Below are positions 24,310 to 35,364 of a DNA stretch of 64,000 nucleotides, piece after piece (position 1 is the first letter of the stretch; each line of letters starts with the position of its first letter). This stretch comes from Meloidogyne chitwoodi. Lineage: Eukaryota > Nematoda > Chromadorea > Rhabditida > Meloidogynidae. The position numbers were made by a program, and so were the translations under genes. The notes beneath the pieces are model-generated. The model was not told the DNA's origin. It searched no databases and was given only the letters and a program-made list of their open reading frames with translations. The DNA is taken from positions 682,001-746,000 of the forward strand of contig JACZZP010000015.1 of NCBI GenBank assembly GCA_015183035.1. Direction: 5' to 3'.

Positions 24310-25613
24310 ATGTTAGAAACACGATTAGTTATTTGGCTTGCATGTGGCAGTTCCTTATTAGCTGTTTTAGCCACAATTGTTGGTATAACTCAACTTTATT
24401 CAGAATTTTCTCAGTTAACTTTTCGTATTCGAGGAGGAGTTCAGGTAGAAAATTTAAAAAAACAAAAAAAAATATTGCTAAAACATAATTTTTCCCTTAC
24501 CTTAGGCTTTTCGTGTGGACACAGATTCTTCCTGGATTGACTTAATGGATCTTCAAATGGCTGTAACTCCACTCTCTAAAACTCGTCCAAATCCTTTTCA
24601 ATCCGTTTTTCGTCCAAAACGAAAAGTAGGCTCGCATTGTGGATGTAAAGCTAGAAATTCACATTGCCCACCAGGACCACCCGGTCCCGCTGGAACTCCT
24701 GGATTTCCGGGACAATCAGGACAGCCTGGAAATGCTGGACAACCTGGAATGCCAGGACAGACAGGTAATTTAAATAATCACACAAAATATTATTTTTTTT
24801 TAATTTAAAGGTCCATCTTGCCCAGTTCCCAGTTATGATTGTCAACGATGTCCTGCTGGTGCCCCAGGAAAGCAGGGATTACAAGGTAAATAAAAAAAGG
24901 ACTTTTTCTCATTAAAAATTGCTTAAATTTTAAATAAAATATTTTTATTTTATTTTCTCTTTTTTAAAGGCCAGCCTGGACCGCCTGGAAGAAGCGGAAC
25001 ACCTGGAATACCAGGAAAACGTAAATTTATGTTTAAATATAATTTTAAAAAATTTAAATTTTAGCCAGCGGTGTTGGACCTGTTGGACCTCCTGGACCTA
25101 AAGGACCTCCTGGACCAAAAGGAGATTGTGGAGGAAATGGACAGCCTGGTATACCTGGTAAAGATGCAAACATAAAGTACATATTTTAATTTTGTTTGAA
25201 ACAAAAAAATTATATTTTTATTTATTTTAGCCCAGTTTTACCTGGACCAAAAGGAGTTTCTGGTTCTCCTGGGCAAATAGGCAAGTCTGGACCAGTCGGA
25301 GAGGTTTAATTAATTTATAATTTTATCTATTAGAAAATTTGTTTTTAGCATGGAAAGCCTGGATTAGAAGGTCCAAGAGGACCTGTAGGACCACCTGGTT
25401 CCCCAGGGAATAATGGAATACCTGGAATTCCAGGGGATGATGGAGAAAATGGTCAACTTGGACAAGATGCTCAGGTTAACATTTTATAGACTTTTTAGAG
25501 TTTAAAGAGCTTTAGATACTCTAATATAATACCTTTTTTAATATTTTATTTAATTTCAGTATTGTCCTTGCCCAACACGTTCATCTGTGGTCAAAGCATC
25601 AAAAGGAGCATAG
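24310..25613 (+). CDS. Cuticle collagen
   Basis: ATG 24310 opens METRLVIWLACGSSLLAVL-type sequence (MLETRL...), the N-terminal hydrophobic signal/anchor of nematode cuticle collagens. The conserved N-terminal domain follows (ITQLYSEFSQLTFRIRGGVQAFRVDTDSSW), then a basic furin/subtilisin-like site, RPKRK. Gly-X-Y blocks are interrupted by Cys clusters (CGCKARNSHC, SCPVPSYDCQRC). The main Gly-X-Y domain carries repeated GPPGPKGPPGPKG, and the non-collagenous end is YCPCPTRSS...KASKGA, with stop at 25611-25613. About seven short exons. Such proteins are secreted by the hypodermis, trimerise and are cross-linked into the exoskeleton. The collagen at 28884-30066 is a close paralog in inverted orientation (shared SSLLA, QLYS, GVQAFRV-TDS-W, NPFQS), with a ZP gene between them. 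Confidence 0.93.
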
Positions 25614-26355
25614 AAATAAATAATTAATTAATTTTCTAGTTATTTTAGAAAGTTGAATAGTTTTTTTTTTAAATATTTTTATTGTGTAAGGCATTTTCAC
25701 AAATATATTTTATAAAAATTGGAAAAAATTGTAAATATTTTTAAATTTTTTTTTTTTAATTATTCTTACATTTGTACTTTGCGGTAAATTTTTTTCATTC
25801 CTTATTTTTATTTTATTACCTTATTTTGTAGAAAAAAAAATTAGATGGTAAAATTTATGAGGAAAATAGAGAGAAGAAGAAGACCCAATTTTAAATAAAT
25901 AATGAGGGCAAATAATTTAATTTCTTTTTTTCTCAAGAAAAGGTTAATAACAGTGTATTGTACATATTATTTAATTCTAAAAATAAAAAAAAGTTGTGTG
26001 GGATCTTCTCTGCCGTTTTGGCGCCACAATATACTGAGAAGAGGGAAAAGGGCAGCACAACGTTTGATCTTCTTATATTTATTCTCCAGCAATTACTCCA
26101 ATTCTTCTTTCCAAGAAAATAATTTTAAATTAATTGAAGAAGATGAGAACTGAAATAAAAAACATTTTAAAAATTAAATCCTCGATTTGCTCTAATTTTT
26201 AATTTTGTCCTTGATTTAAAAATAAAGCCTTTTTTTGCTTAATCTGTTCTACTACAATTACTCAATATATCCACCCATTTTAAAAGAAAGGAGAATCTTC
26301 TTCAAATTATTATTATTTATTTTTTAAGAAAATAATATTTTTTATTTTACTCATA
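25614..26355. other. Intergenic region between collagen and ZP gene
   Basis: Contains the collagen 3' flank and the upstream region of the ZP gene. A reading frame at 25902-26153 (83 codons) has no family match, no acceptor or donor context and ordinary AT-rich composition, so I do not call it. A slightly GC-richer patch at 25997-26065 remains unexplained. Confidence 0.35.
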
Positions 26356-28737
26356 ATGTCTAATATTATTATTATATTTAATAAATATTTAATTTTATTT
26401 TATTATTTTTTATTAACAAATTCAATTATTTTTGCTTATGATTTGTCCTCAGTTTTGGATAATTTTATTATTGGGACACCAAAAGTTATTTGTGAAGAAA
26501 CAGAAGTAGCAATGGATATAATTACAGCTAAACCATTTATTGGTTTATTAAATTATTTTTTAAAAATATTTAAATAATTTTTAGGAAATATTTTTGTCAA
26601 AGGACGTGCCAAAGACAATTCCTGCCGTCAGTCTTTTAGTGATTCACCAAATATAAAAAATGGAAGTAGTGCTTATACTTTAAGTTTGGGAAAGTGTGGA
26701 ATGCAAAGATTAAGATCGGTAATTTTTTTAAAATTAATTTTTTAAATTATTTTTAATAAAAAATTAGGCAAGTCCAAGAGGAATAAATTTTGCAGTAACT
26801 TTAGTTGTTTCTTTTCATCCAGCAGGATTTATTACAAAAAATGATAAGGCATTTCATTTGAGTTGTTTTTATACTGAACCAGAGGAGATTGTTACTAGCA
26901 GTTTTGAAGTCAGGTAAAATAATTAAATAATTAAATATTTTTTGTATTTTTTAATTTTAAAATTTCAGTCATTTACCTCCCCAAGAATTGAGTGATCAAA
27001 TGTCAATGCCAAGTTGTCGGTATTCTGTTCACTCAACTGGATGGGATGGTCCTCAATTGTCTTGGGCTAATGTTGGAGATACTGTATATCATGTATGGGA
27101 ATGTAGAGGACCAGAAATGGGAATGCTTATAAAAAAGGTATTTCTCAAAAGGGTCATAGAAAAAATGGTCAGAAATAAATAAAAAAAAACTGATTTTTTA
27201 GTGTTTTGTAACCGACGGAGATGGTGATGATCATGCAGTTGTTGATGAGAATGGGTAAAATAATTAATAAATAATTAAATTAATTAAATAAATTTAAATA
27301 ATTTAATTTTTAGATGTTCTCTAGATCTTGGTTTAATTGATGAAATTATTTATTCAGATGATGGAAAAATGCGTGCATATGCAAAAAGTCATGTTTTTAA
27401 ATATGCTGATTCAAATCAATTATTTTTTACTTGCCAAATTAGGTAAATAATTTTAAAATAATTTTTTTAAAAAGGTCAATTGTTTATTTTTCTCAAAATG
27501 GTCAGAGCTTAAAGAACATATTTTAAACATACAAAAGTAATCACTAAAAACACATTTTAATCGTTATTGACCATTAAAAAAAAAATACATAATTGACCCT
27601 TTTATATACATATGTAAAAAATATAAAATAAATTTAATTTCTCTTTTAAAAGAATGTGTCAAAGACAAATGGATATGTGTCAAGGAATAACACCACCAAA
27701 ATGTTCTGGACAACAAAAAGAAACAAAAATGAAAACAAAATTAATTAAACAACATAATAAAGATGAAAATAAATTTAAAAATGAAGAAAATGAATTTAAT
27801 GAATTACCAGAAACTGCACAAATTGAAAAAGTTTTGGTTAAAGAAAGTGAAGCAGATTGGAGTTTAGATAGTGGAGTTATTTTAGAAGATAATATTAAGC
27901 AAAATGGAAAGTTTGTTAAAGGTGTTTTGAAGCAAGAAATGTTGAAAAAAGAAGAAAAACAAAGTAAAAATGAAGAAAAAAAGGAAGAAAAAGAAAATAA
28001 AATTAAAGAAGAAATAAAACAAAAAGACAACAATCAAAAACAAAATAATAAAGACAAAAAAGAAGAAGAACAAAAAAATCAAAAAGAAGGAATAATTGAA
28101 CATAAAGAAGAATTAAAAAATAATAATTTAAAAATTGAAACAAATCAAGAAAATAAAAATAATATTGAAAAAAAATTTTTAGAAAAAAGAGAAAGAATAG
28201 CTGAAAAAGAAGAAGAACAGGATAATAATAATAATGGGGGAGAAGAAGAAACTGAAAAGGAAGAGAATAATGATTGGAGTTTAATAGTTAATAAAGGAAG
28301 AGGACGAAGAGGTTTTTTTTAATTAATTATTTTATTTTTAATTAATTAATTAATTTTTTTAATTATTTTATTTTTTTAAAAATATATTTTAAGCTTTAAT
28401 TTATTCTTCTTCTCCTTTATATAAAAGAAATAATCAACATCAATTAGAAGTTGATGTTGCTTCTCCTCAAATGCTTGTTTTAGACAGAGAAGATTTTGCA
28501 CGTATTGGAAAATTAAAAGAAGAGAAAATAGAAGAAGAAGAAAAAGAAGAATTAAATAATAATAATAATTATTGTTTTGGAATTGAAAAAATTATTTTTG
28601 GCATTTTTACTTTAATTTTAACAATTTTTGGAGGAATTCTTTTAATTTTTTGGCATATTCAGAAATGTTGGAAAAAAAGAAATAATAATATTAATGAAAC
28701 ATTTTATTTTGGAGGAAAATTATTATTTTGTCGGTGA
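26356..28737 (+). CDS. ZP-domain cuticlin-like membrane protein
   Basis: ATG 26356 begins a signal peptide (YLILFYYFLLTNSIIFA). A zona pellucida domain follows: GTPKVICEETEVAMDI, FVKGRAKDNSCRQSF, LGKCGMQRLRS, FHPAGFITKNDKAFHLSCFY, then MSMPSCRYSVHS, VWECRGPEMGMLIKKCFV, DENGCSLDL and FTCQIRMC. The Cys arrangement matches cuticlin-type ZP domains. A Lys/Glu/Asn-rich linker of roughly 200 residues (27700-28270) leads to a basic GRGRR sequence just before a splice (about 28310 to 28396), a position suited to a proprotein cleavage site. A single transmembrane segment (IIFGIFTLILTIFGGILLIFW) and a short basic cytoplasmic tail complete it; stop 28735-28737. Cuticlin ZP proteins polymerise in the cuticle after cleavage. 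The long charged linker is unusual. It is flanked by two cuticle collagens. Confidence 0.88.
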
Positions 28738-28883
28738 TTTTATTTTATTTTTAGGGGAATAACTCTAAATAATATTAATCTTTATTTTCTCTAATAATTA
28801 ATTATATTATTTTAAAAAATTATTTTTTTTTTAAATTATAAATATTTTATATCATTGCTCTTTTCTTTTTCATTTGATCAATT

Positions 28884-30066
28884 TTAAGCGCGTTTCTTTG
28901 CTTTGAGCACAGATGAACGTTGTGGGCAAGGACAATACTTAAATTAAATTAATTATTTAAAATATATTAAAAAGGTCTAATATATACCTGAGCATCTTGT
29001 CCTGGTTGTCCAGGGGGTCCATGAGGTCCTGGCTGTCCAGGAGCTCCAGGCTTTCCTGAAGGTCCAGCTGGTCCGACTGGTCCAGGTGGGCCTTCTGGTC
29101 CAGACTTTCCGGGCTGAAATAGAAAATTTTTATTTAAAATAATTGAATACTCAATATATCTTACCACTCCAGCTGGTCCAGGCTTTCCGTTTGGTCCAGG
29201 CGATCCTGAAGGTCCTTTCGGTCCAGGGATGGTTGGACTGAAATTGGAGATTTAATCATTTTGTAAATAAAATATCAAAACTCACTGGCTGTAAGCGTTC
29301 TTTCCAGGTTGGCCTGGTTGTCCAGGTCCTCCATGTTTTCCAGCAGGTCCAGGGGGTCCTTGAGGTCCAGCTGGGCCAGGAGGTCCAGAGCCGGTGCCTG
29401 TAAATAATTTTTATTTTATAAATTTAAATAAAATTTCTCACTCTTTCCGGGTGGTCCAGGTCTTCCAGGCTGTCCGGGCTGTCCTGAAGGTCCTTGCTTT
29501 CCTGGTGTTCCAGGGGCTCCAGCAGGGCATCGTTGGCATGCTTGTTGAGGAAGTGGGCATGGAGGAGCTTGTTGTCCTGGCTGTCCTGGTTGTCCGACAT
29601 GTCCTGGCTGACCAGGATGTCCTGGCTGTCCTGGTGGTCCAGGGGGACCTTGTGGTCCTGGAGCACCTTTAAAATATTTAAGTTAAAAATACAAAATTAG
29701 TAGAGGAATTAGAGATGACAAATAGCAAAAATACATCTTTAATTAATTAATAATTAATAATATTCCCTTACAATTAATCTCTAATGGTTGGCAAATACAA
29801 TAAGCTGGCAATTGACGTTTTTGTCTGTAGAGGGACTGGAAAGGATTTGATCGAGCCTTTGATGGTGGAGTAACAGCAATTTGTAATTCCATCAAATCAT
29901 TCCAGGCAGAGTCTGTATTTACTCGGAATGCTTGGACACCATCTCTTACACGTAAATTCAAATCATTAATTTGAGAATAAAGTTGTGGCATAACCACCAA
30001 AGTGGCCATAATTGCCAAAAGAGAAGAAAAGCAGGCTATACCGATAACTACTTTTGTCTCTTGCAT
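28884..30066 (-). CDS. Cuticle collagen, inverted paralog of 24310-25613
   Basis: ATG 30064-30066 starts [20 protein letters not shown], the N-terminal anchor, followed by [20 protein letters not shown] and the basic processing site RQKRQ. A Cys cluster ([11 protein letters not shown]) precedes a first Gly-X-Y block. [13 protein letters not shown] and a long Gly-X-Y region ([29 protein letters not shown]) follow, and the end is YCPCPQRSS...KAKKRA, stop 28884-28886. The exon pattern and both non-collagen ends match the collagen at 24310, so the two are inverted duplicates on either side of the ZP gene. It acts in the extracellular cuticle matrix. It ends only about 150 bp from the ZP gene stop (convergent genes). 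Confidence 0.93.
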
Positions 30067-31469
30067 TACTCTAAAAAGGTAATTATTTATTTTTTAATTT
30101 AAATTTAATTAAAAAGAGAGAGAAGAAAATATGTGTTGTGATTATTTGTAAATGATCTCTTTTACTCTCTTTTTATAGTAAACCTTTAATGGAATTTTTT
30201 GACAACGTAACCTATTCACCCCGCCTTAATTAAACTTGCTAATTTTACTAATTTCTTTAAAGTTTCTTTTTTCTTCTTTTTGTAATGAATAAAGAATGAT
30301 GACGATTAGTAAAAAGGAAAAAATATGTAGAAAAAAAATAAAATTCTAATAAAAAGGGTCATTTGAGTAGTAATAATTATCTTCTTTAGTTAATACTGAA
30401 TATTTTAATATATATTTTTTTAATTTTTGATATAAAATTAAAAAGAAATTAAGTTTTTGTCAGATGAGAGTGAAAGAGTCAAACTAAAGAAGCAGCGGAA
30501 TCCCAAAATTTAAAGCAATTCTCACAACCCTTGTTTATTTAAATACTTTATTAAAATATATAATTTTTTATTAAAAAGTATTTTAAGGTAATCTTATTAT
30601 CTTAAAAATTAATTTTAAAAAAATCAAATACTCAAATGTCCTTGCACCCCTTTCTCTCAAAAATTTATTAATCTTTACTCAAATTATAAAAATTTTGCTT
30701 TTCCCATTTTTCCGTTCTGTTCCGCTTCAATCACCACCAACCATTCTTTTTGGCTGTATTACCAAGAAAATTTAGTGTTCTTTTCTCCTTTTTGATTAAA
30801 AAAAATATATTGACAAGGCAAAACTTGCGGCATTCATATACCGGTTTAATTAAAAGATTTATAGGTATATTATGTATTGCAGTAAATATTCACTAAATAA
30901 ACGTTCATAAATTTATTTGAAAGACATTTTTTTGTTAATTAAAAATTGTAGCAAGCTATTTAGAGTTTTGGAAAAAAATATTTATTTTAGATATTTTTAA
31001 TTGAAATTTTTAATATTTAAAAAATTTTTATAAATTAAAAAAGTTTTTTTTTAAATTTTATTTATATAAATTTAGAAGAGATTTAAATAAATTTCGATGA
31101 TATAAATGTATGTATATAATAATTGCAATTATTAAAATATATATTAATTAATTAGGTTAAGAGATTTAATAAAAAAAATAAATAAAAAATGTTAATATTT
31201 CAATTTTTAAAATATTTTGAGTCTTCCTGTTCCTAATTTAAAAAAAAGACATTTTAATTTTAAGAGATTATAAAAGGTAATTTAGTAATATAAAAATATA
31301 GTAAGTAGATAATAAATTTACAAAAAATTATTTAGAGGTTTGAGTAAAAAAATATTAGAAGGGAAAATTATGGCAATAAAATTATTGTACAGATAAAATT
31401 GTTAAAAATCGAATCCAAAAAAGTTGAATATGAATAAATTGTTGAAAAGTGCATGGAAAGTGTTGGTAT
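30067..31469. other. Intergenic region, nothing recognised
   Basis: About 1.4 kb between the collagen start and the cyclin Y stop. It is highly AT-rich, without coding signal, RNA genes or clear repeats. The side near 30067 should contain the collagen promoter. Confidence 0.35.
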
Positions 31470-33167
31470 TCAAGGGATAATTGCTGGGGACCGGTGCTCT
31501 CTAAGCCTGTAAAAAAATTTAAATTTAAAAATAAAATTTTATTAAAATAAAATCCCAACATTTAATAGTAATATCTGTTACGTACTATTTTCTTTTTCAA
31601 AACATCATTAAAAAATTTAGATGGGCAACTAAACTATATATATAAATCTTTTTCTAAAACTCTGGACCTTTTCTAACATATAAATATATTAAAAATTAAT
31701 ATTTATTAAACCTTTCAGCAGACATACTCCTAACAATTGTTTGTCCATGCAATGCAAGTTTATCTTCATAATTTCTGCTAAGTGCTTCCAACCTAGCAGC
31801 TCTTTCCTTATAAAGAGGTTGTAAAGGTAATTGGATGTCATTAGCAATTGCAAGTGTACGCAAATCATAATAATATTTTGCATAAATTGAACTGGGAACG
31901 TTTATGTTAAATTCAAGACATTCCAAAAGTTGCCGTTCCAATTCATTCCTATAAAAGAAAATCAGGATGCTTTTAAATATTTCAAGAAAAAGTCGCAAAT
32001 TTTATCCGCAACTTTTTTTCATTCACAATATTTCAGAATGAAATAACAAAATATTCATTAAATAACGAATATTCTTATTTTTAAAAATATTTAAATTAAA
32101 AATAAAATATTTATACATATCATCAACGTTTGTATCTCGCAATATTTGACAATAATCAACATTCCAAACAGCCTGATCATCCCAAACTTTTGAAGCTAAC
32201 ATAATTGATCCCAATACAATACGTCTCCAATTTGAAGGGCAAAGATCTAATTCAGCATAATTTAAAAGTCGTTCAACATAAACTAGTGTTATTATTGCAC
32301 ATTCAGCGGTAAGTTGAGCAGCATGAAAAAGTGTTCGTATAAACCGATAAATTTGACGGTGTTCAGCTATAAAAAATCTTTTCATTCTTCAAAATATTTA
32401 AAATAATCTTACGATCTCGTGTAAAATTCTCAGGAGGAACAGGCTCACTCTGAAATAAGAATAAAAAAATCCCAAAAAATGGTCAAAAATAACTGTAATT
32501 GGGTGAAGTCGTTCCTCAAAAATTTCCATTAAACGTTCCTTTCCCCGATTTTTTCTATTTGAAATATGATAAAAAATAGCTAATGAAACACAAATTATTG
32601 TATTTTTAAGATGTGGTTGCGAAATTGTAGAATCATCCATATAAATTGTTGAACAACTATTTGACTTTTTTAAAGTCATTGGTGCATGAATATTGTTTAA
32701 ATCTAACACATAAAATGACCTTCTGTTGTCTCGTACTGATTTATATTAAAAAATTAAAAAAATTCTCAAAAGTTTGATTAAATTATACATTTCATTTCAC
32801 TACGACTGCGTTCAACAAATGTTGGCCGAACTTTTGGCTGTGTAGATGGGTCTTGATCACCATCTATAGATTTTATTTTTTACTAAATATGTATTATAAA
32901 AAATATAACAAATCCTAGCTTTTTATAACTATAAATATTTTCAGAATTTATTAAAAAAATAAAAACCTTCAGGAGCTTCTCTTTCGCTGATATGAGGTAA
33001 AAAATTGACTGACAAATCTCTTTCATGAAGAAGATGATTATTCTAAAATTCAATTGTTTAAGTACATTTAAAATTATTTTAAAAAATACATATTTATTCT
33101 CATTTGGAGATGATTTTTTCTTTGACAAATTTGGTGCATGACGAGCACAACAATTCTTGTTACCCAT
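31470..33167 (-). CDS. cyy-1: Cyclin Y
   Basis: ATG 33165-33167 gives [12 protein letters not shown], an N-myristoylation signal with adjacent Cys as in cyclin Y. Landmarks that follow are [11 protein letters not shown] and [20 protein letters not shown] (near 32640). The cyclin box contains [52 protein letters not shown] and [16 protein letters not shown], then [20 protein letters not shown]. The C-terminus is HRSPAIIP, the same ending style as vertebrate cyclin Y, and the stop is 31470-31472. Cyclin Y is a membrane-tethered partner of PCTAIRE/CDK14-16 kinases; in nematodes it acts in synapse elimination and vesicle transport. All key blocks are intact over about seven exons, so the ortholog call is confident. 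Confidence 0.93.
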
Positions 33168-33210
33168 TAATATAAATTATGAGTAATTTATATGGATTAA
33201 CCAAAAAAAA

Positions 33211-33375
33211 GGCGCGCCCCGAATTCGTCCCACCCCGAATTCGTCCCACCCGAATTCGTCCCACCCCGAATTCGTCCCACAGTTTAAAAACCCCGAATTC
33301 GTCCCACAGCTTAAAAACCCCGAATTCGTCCCACCCGAATTCGTCCCACAGTTCAAAAACTCCCAATTCGTCCCA
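33211..33375 (+). repeat. Left tandem array (GAATTCGTCCCAC units)
   Basis: Eight copies of the CCGAATTCGTCCCA core (the last changed to CCAATTCGTCCCA) with two spacing classes: direct abutment and an approximately 11-bp TTTAAAAA spacer. Each core contains an EcoRI palindrome GAATTC. It is the inverted partner of 34360-34553. Confidence 0.85.
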
Positions 33376-33499
33376 TAAAATTATTAATTGTTACTATCCG
33401 ATCTCCTTTTTATTTTTTCTCTATTTTATTTTTATTTTGTACATTCTAGAAGCTCTAATGATTAGAAATTTACTTGAAACTTTATCACGAGCGAGGAAT

Positions 33500-34135
33500 A
33501 TGAAGAACTTTCTTTATTTAATCCAACTTTTTTAAATTTCTTCAGTTTAATTGGCTATACTTCTTCAATTTATTTTCATATTGCTGAAACATAACGAAAA
33601 TGTTTTATTGAAGAAATTCCTGACAAGACAATGGTTATGAGCTGTTGGTCCAATTGTACGATCCGAATACAACAGAATTTTGGGATTATCCAACGATTGG
33701 AATGCATGTGAAGTCAAGGATCCGGAAGAGAAGGTTTCTTTTATTTTATTTTAATTATAAATAAGTTTACTTTATTATTCTAACTTTTTTAGCTGATTTT
33801 GGGTAAATTGTATACGAGTGAAGGACCTTCACATCCCATTCACCGGGAGAACCTTTGATAGCTTGGTTTAGTGGAGCATAACTTTGAGTTCATTTGAATA
33901 TTCAAGTTGGGGAACATGCACAGGATTATCAACAGGTTTTTTTCTTTTAATTTTTTAATGCTTTTTAATTTTAAATAATTTTTCAGGCTGCAGGTAAGAA
34001 CAGACTAACGACCTCCAATTTCGTGTTCGTCGACTTATTGACCAAACTGAGCAAATTACAACGGAACAAAACTATCAGTGATATCGGGAAGAGCGTTTCA
34101 GACAGATTTTTACTTTTATTTGCGTTATTATTGAT
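33500..34135 (+). pseudogene. Decayed p24/TMED (TMED4/9-like) cargo receptor pseudogene with introns retained
   Basis: Fragments of a p24-family ER-Golgi cargo receptor can be read in shifting frames. They include a signal-peptide-like start (MKNFLYLIQLF), YFHIAET followed by a stop, KCFIEEIPDKTMV, IGMHV, VKDPEEK, LILGKLYTSEG, LNIQVGEHAQDYQQ, LIDQTEQITTEQNYQ and YREERFRQ. Frame shifts and stops (for example the TAA after AET near 33591, and a lost base before VKDPEEK) break the frame. Two typical introns with intact GT..AG survive (about 33734-33792 and 33936-33986), so the source was genomic DNA, not a retrocopied mRNA. The transmembrane/KK tail region is poorly recognisable. The pseudogene sits exactly between the inverted arrays. 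Confidence 0.8.
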
Positions 34136-34359
34136 TTATTTATTTTTGTTAATCCTATTTTACGTGATAAGTAAAGTTATTTTTTCTGATTTTTGGATGA
34201 ATAATTTTTGATTTTTTTTTTAATTTTCCAAGGTAAATTATTACAGGTGATGGGTATTTGGGTATTATTTTTTTTTTCAGTATTTTTTTGTATTAGGTCT
34301 CAATTCTGGAAAAAAAGTATGACGAAATGAGGATCTTTACCCTTTTGACCGAATTGGAT

Positions 34360-34553
34360 GTGGGACGAATTCGGGAGGGACGAATTCGGGGTTTTTGAAC
34401 AGTGGGACGAATTCGGGGTTTTACAACTATGGGACGAATTCGGGGTGGGACGAACTCGGGTGGGACGAATTCGGGGTTTTTGAACAGTGGGACGAATTCG
34501 GGGTTTTATAACTGTGGGACGAATTCGGGGTGGGACGAATTCGGGCGCAGCGA
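34360..34553 (+). repeat. Right tandem array (GTGGGACGAATTCGGGG units)
   Basis: Eight copies of GGGACGAATTCGGG, one with GAACTC in place of GAATTC, separated by about 10-bp spacers of the type GTTTTTGAACA or GTTTTATAACT, or directly abutting. It is the inverted partner of 33211-33375. Confidence 0.85.
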
Positions 34554-34726
34554 AAAAAAATTAAGAGACTAACAAAAATTAAAACTCTGTCTAACTTTTC
34601 TTCTCTATATATTAAAGGATAAATTGTCATTTACTAAACACAAAGACAATAATTATTTCATTATTTAAAAAAGAAATTTAATGTTTTTTTGTTATATTTA
34701 TTGTAGCAATTTTATTAAAACAAATT

Positions 34727-34928
34727 ACTAGAGATCGGACTGGATCTGGATCCAAACCTGGATTTTTCCTGGATCCAGAGTCCAAATCCAGGCATTTTTT
34801 AGGAATTCTGGATTTTTTCTTGACCTGGATTTTTCCTGGACTCCAGGTCAAGAGTCTGGTCCAGGTCAATAAATAAAATTAAGATCCAGAATCCAGATCA
34901 AGGATTTTTTAAAATTCCGATCTCTAGT
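34727..34928. mobile_element. MITE-like element with 13-bp terminal inverted repeats
   Basis: A 202-bp segment bounded by ACTAGAGATCGGA and its exact complement TCCGATCTCTAGT. The interior is made of CTGGATTTTTCCTGGATCC and CCAGGTC-type motifs in both orientations and could fold extensively. No ORF of its own and no convincing target duplication. Non-autonomous DNA transposon is the likeliest reading. Confidence 0.65.
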
Positions 34929-34976
34929 TTTCAATATATATAATTTTTTACATTTTATTATTAATCCATTTTTGAC

Positions 34977-35050
34977 AAAGGACACTCAAAATTGAAATAT
35001 GAAGAAAAAAAACATCTAAATATTTAGGATCATGTCAAAAGGTGGAATTG
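34977..35050 (+). repeat. 74-bp direct duplicate, copy 1
   Basis: Closely matches 37387-37460; both contain TTGAAATATGAAGAAAAAAA, ACATCTA and TATTTA followed by TCAAAA and a GTGG-type end. Similarity stops sharply at both ends. This copy lies downstream of the Gly-rich gene. Confidence 0.7.
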
Positions 35051-35364
35051 ATATTTTAAACCTCCAAAGCCTAATAAAATTTTATATATCAAAGATATTA
35101 AAGTAATATTATTAAAAGAGATTGACTTTCTTTATAAATTTGAAAACGAAAAAATTCAATTTATTTTTTAATTAAAATTGCGATTAATACAAAAAACTAA
35201 AAATTATATAGCACAAATGATGATCTAATGGACAACAGAAAAATATTATATTCTAAGACCTAACAAAAAAGTGTTTAAAAACTAATGGAAAGTAACAATA
35301 AGCAAAGTGTATTAAAAATATCAAGTTGTCTATAATGGCATTATCCTCAAATTGTAATATTTGA

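Larger units (their letters stand above)
33201..34560. mobile_element. Foldback-like element with inverted tandem arrays around a captured gene fragment
   Basis: The left array at about 33211-33375 carries CCCCGAATTCGTCCCAC units, some separated by AGTTTAAAAA-type spacers. The right array at about 34360-34553 carries the reverse complement, GTGGGACGAATTCGGGG, with GTTTTTGAACA or GTTTTATAACT spacers. Together they form long inverted repeats made of short direct repeats, the layout of foldback transposons. TTAA occurs just outside both ends (33197-33200 and 34561-34564) and could be a target duplication, though TTAA is common in this DNA. No transposase is present, so the element would be non-autonomous. 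The interior holds a decayed p24/TMED gene. The array GC content stands far above the surroundings. Confidence 0.65.

Noticed and set aside
25902..26153. 83-codon plus-strand frame between collagen and ZP gene
   Set aside because: No recognisable domain, signal or splice partner; composition like intergenic DNA.
29394..29700. Plus-strand frames over the second collagen
   Set aside because: Antisense shadows of Gly-X-Y coding sequence.
33160..33535. Reading frames through the GAATTC arrays on both strands (also 34427-34630)
   Set aside because: Repetitive translation of the tandem units (NSSHSLKTP or WDEFGVF types) with no gene context.
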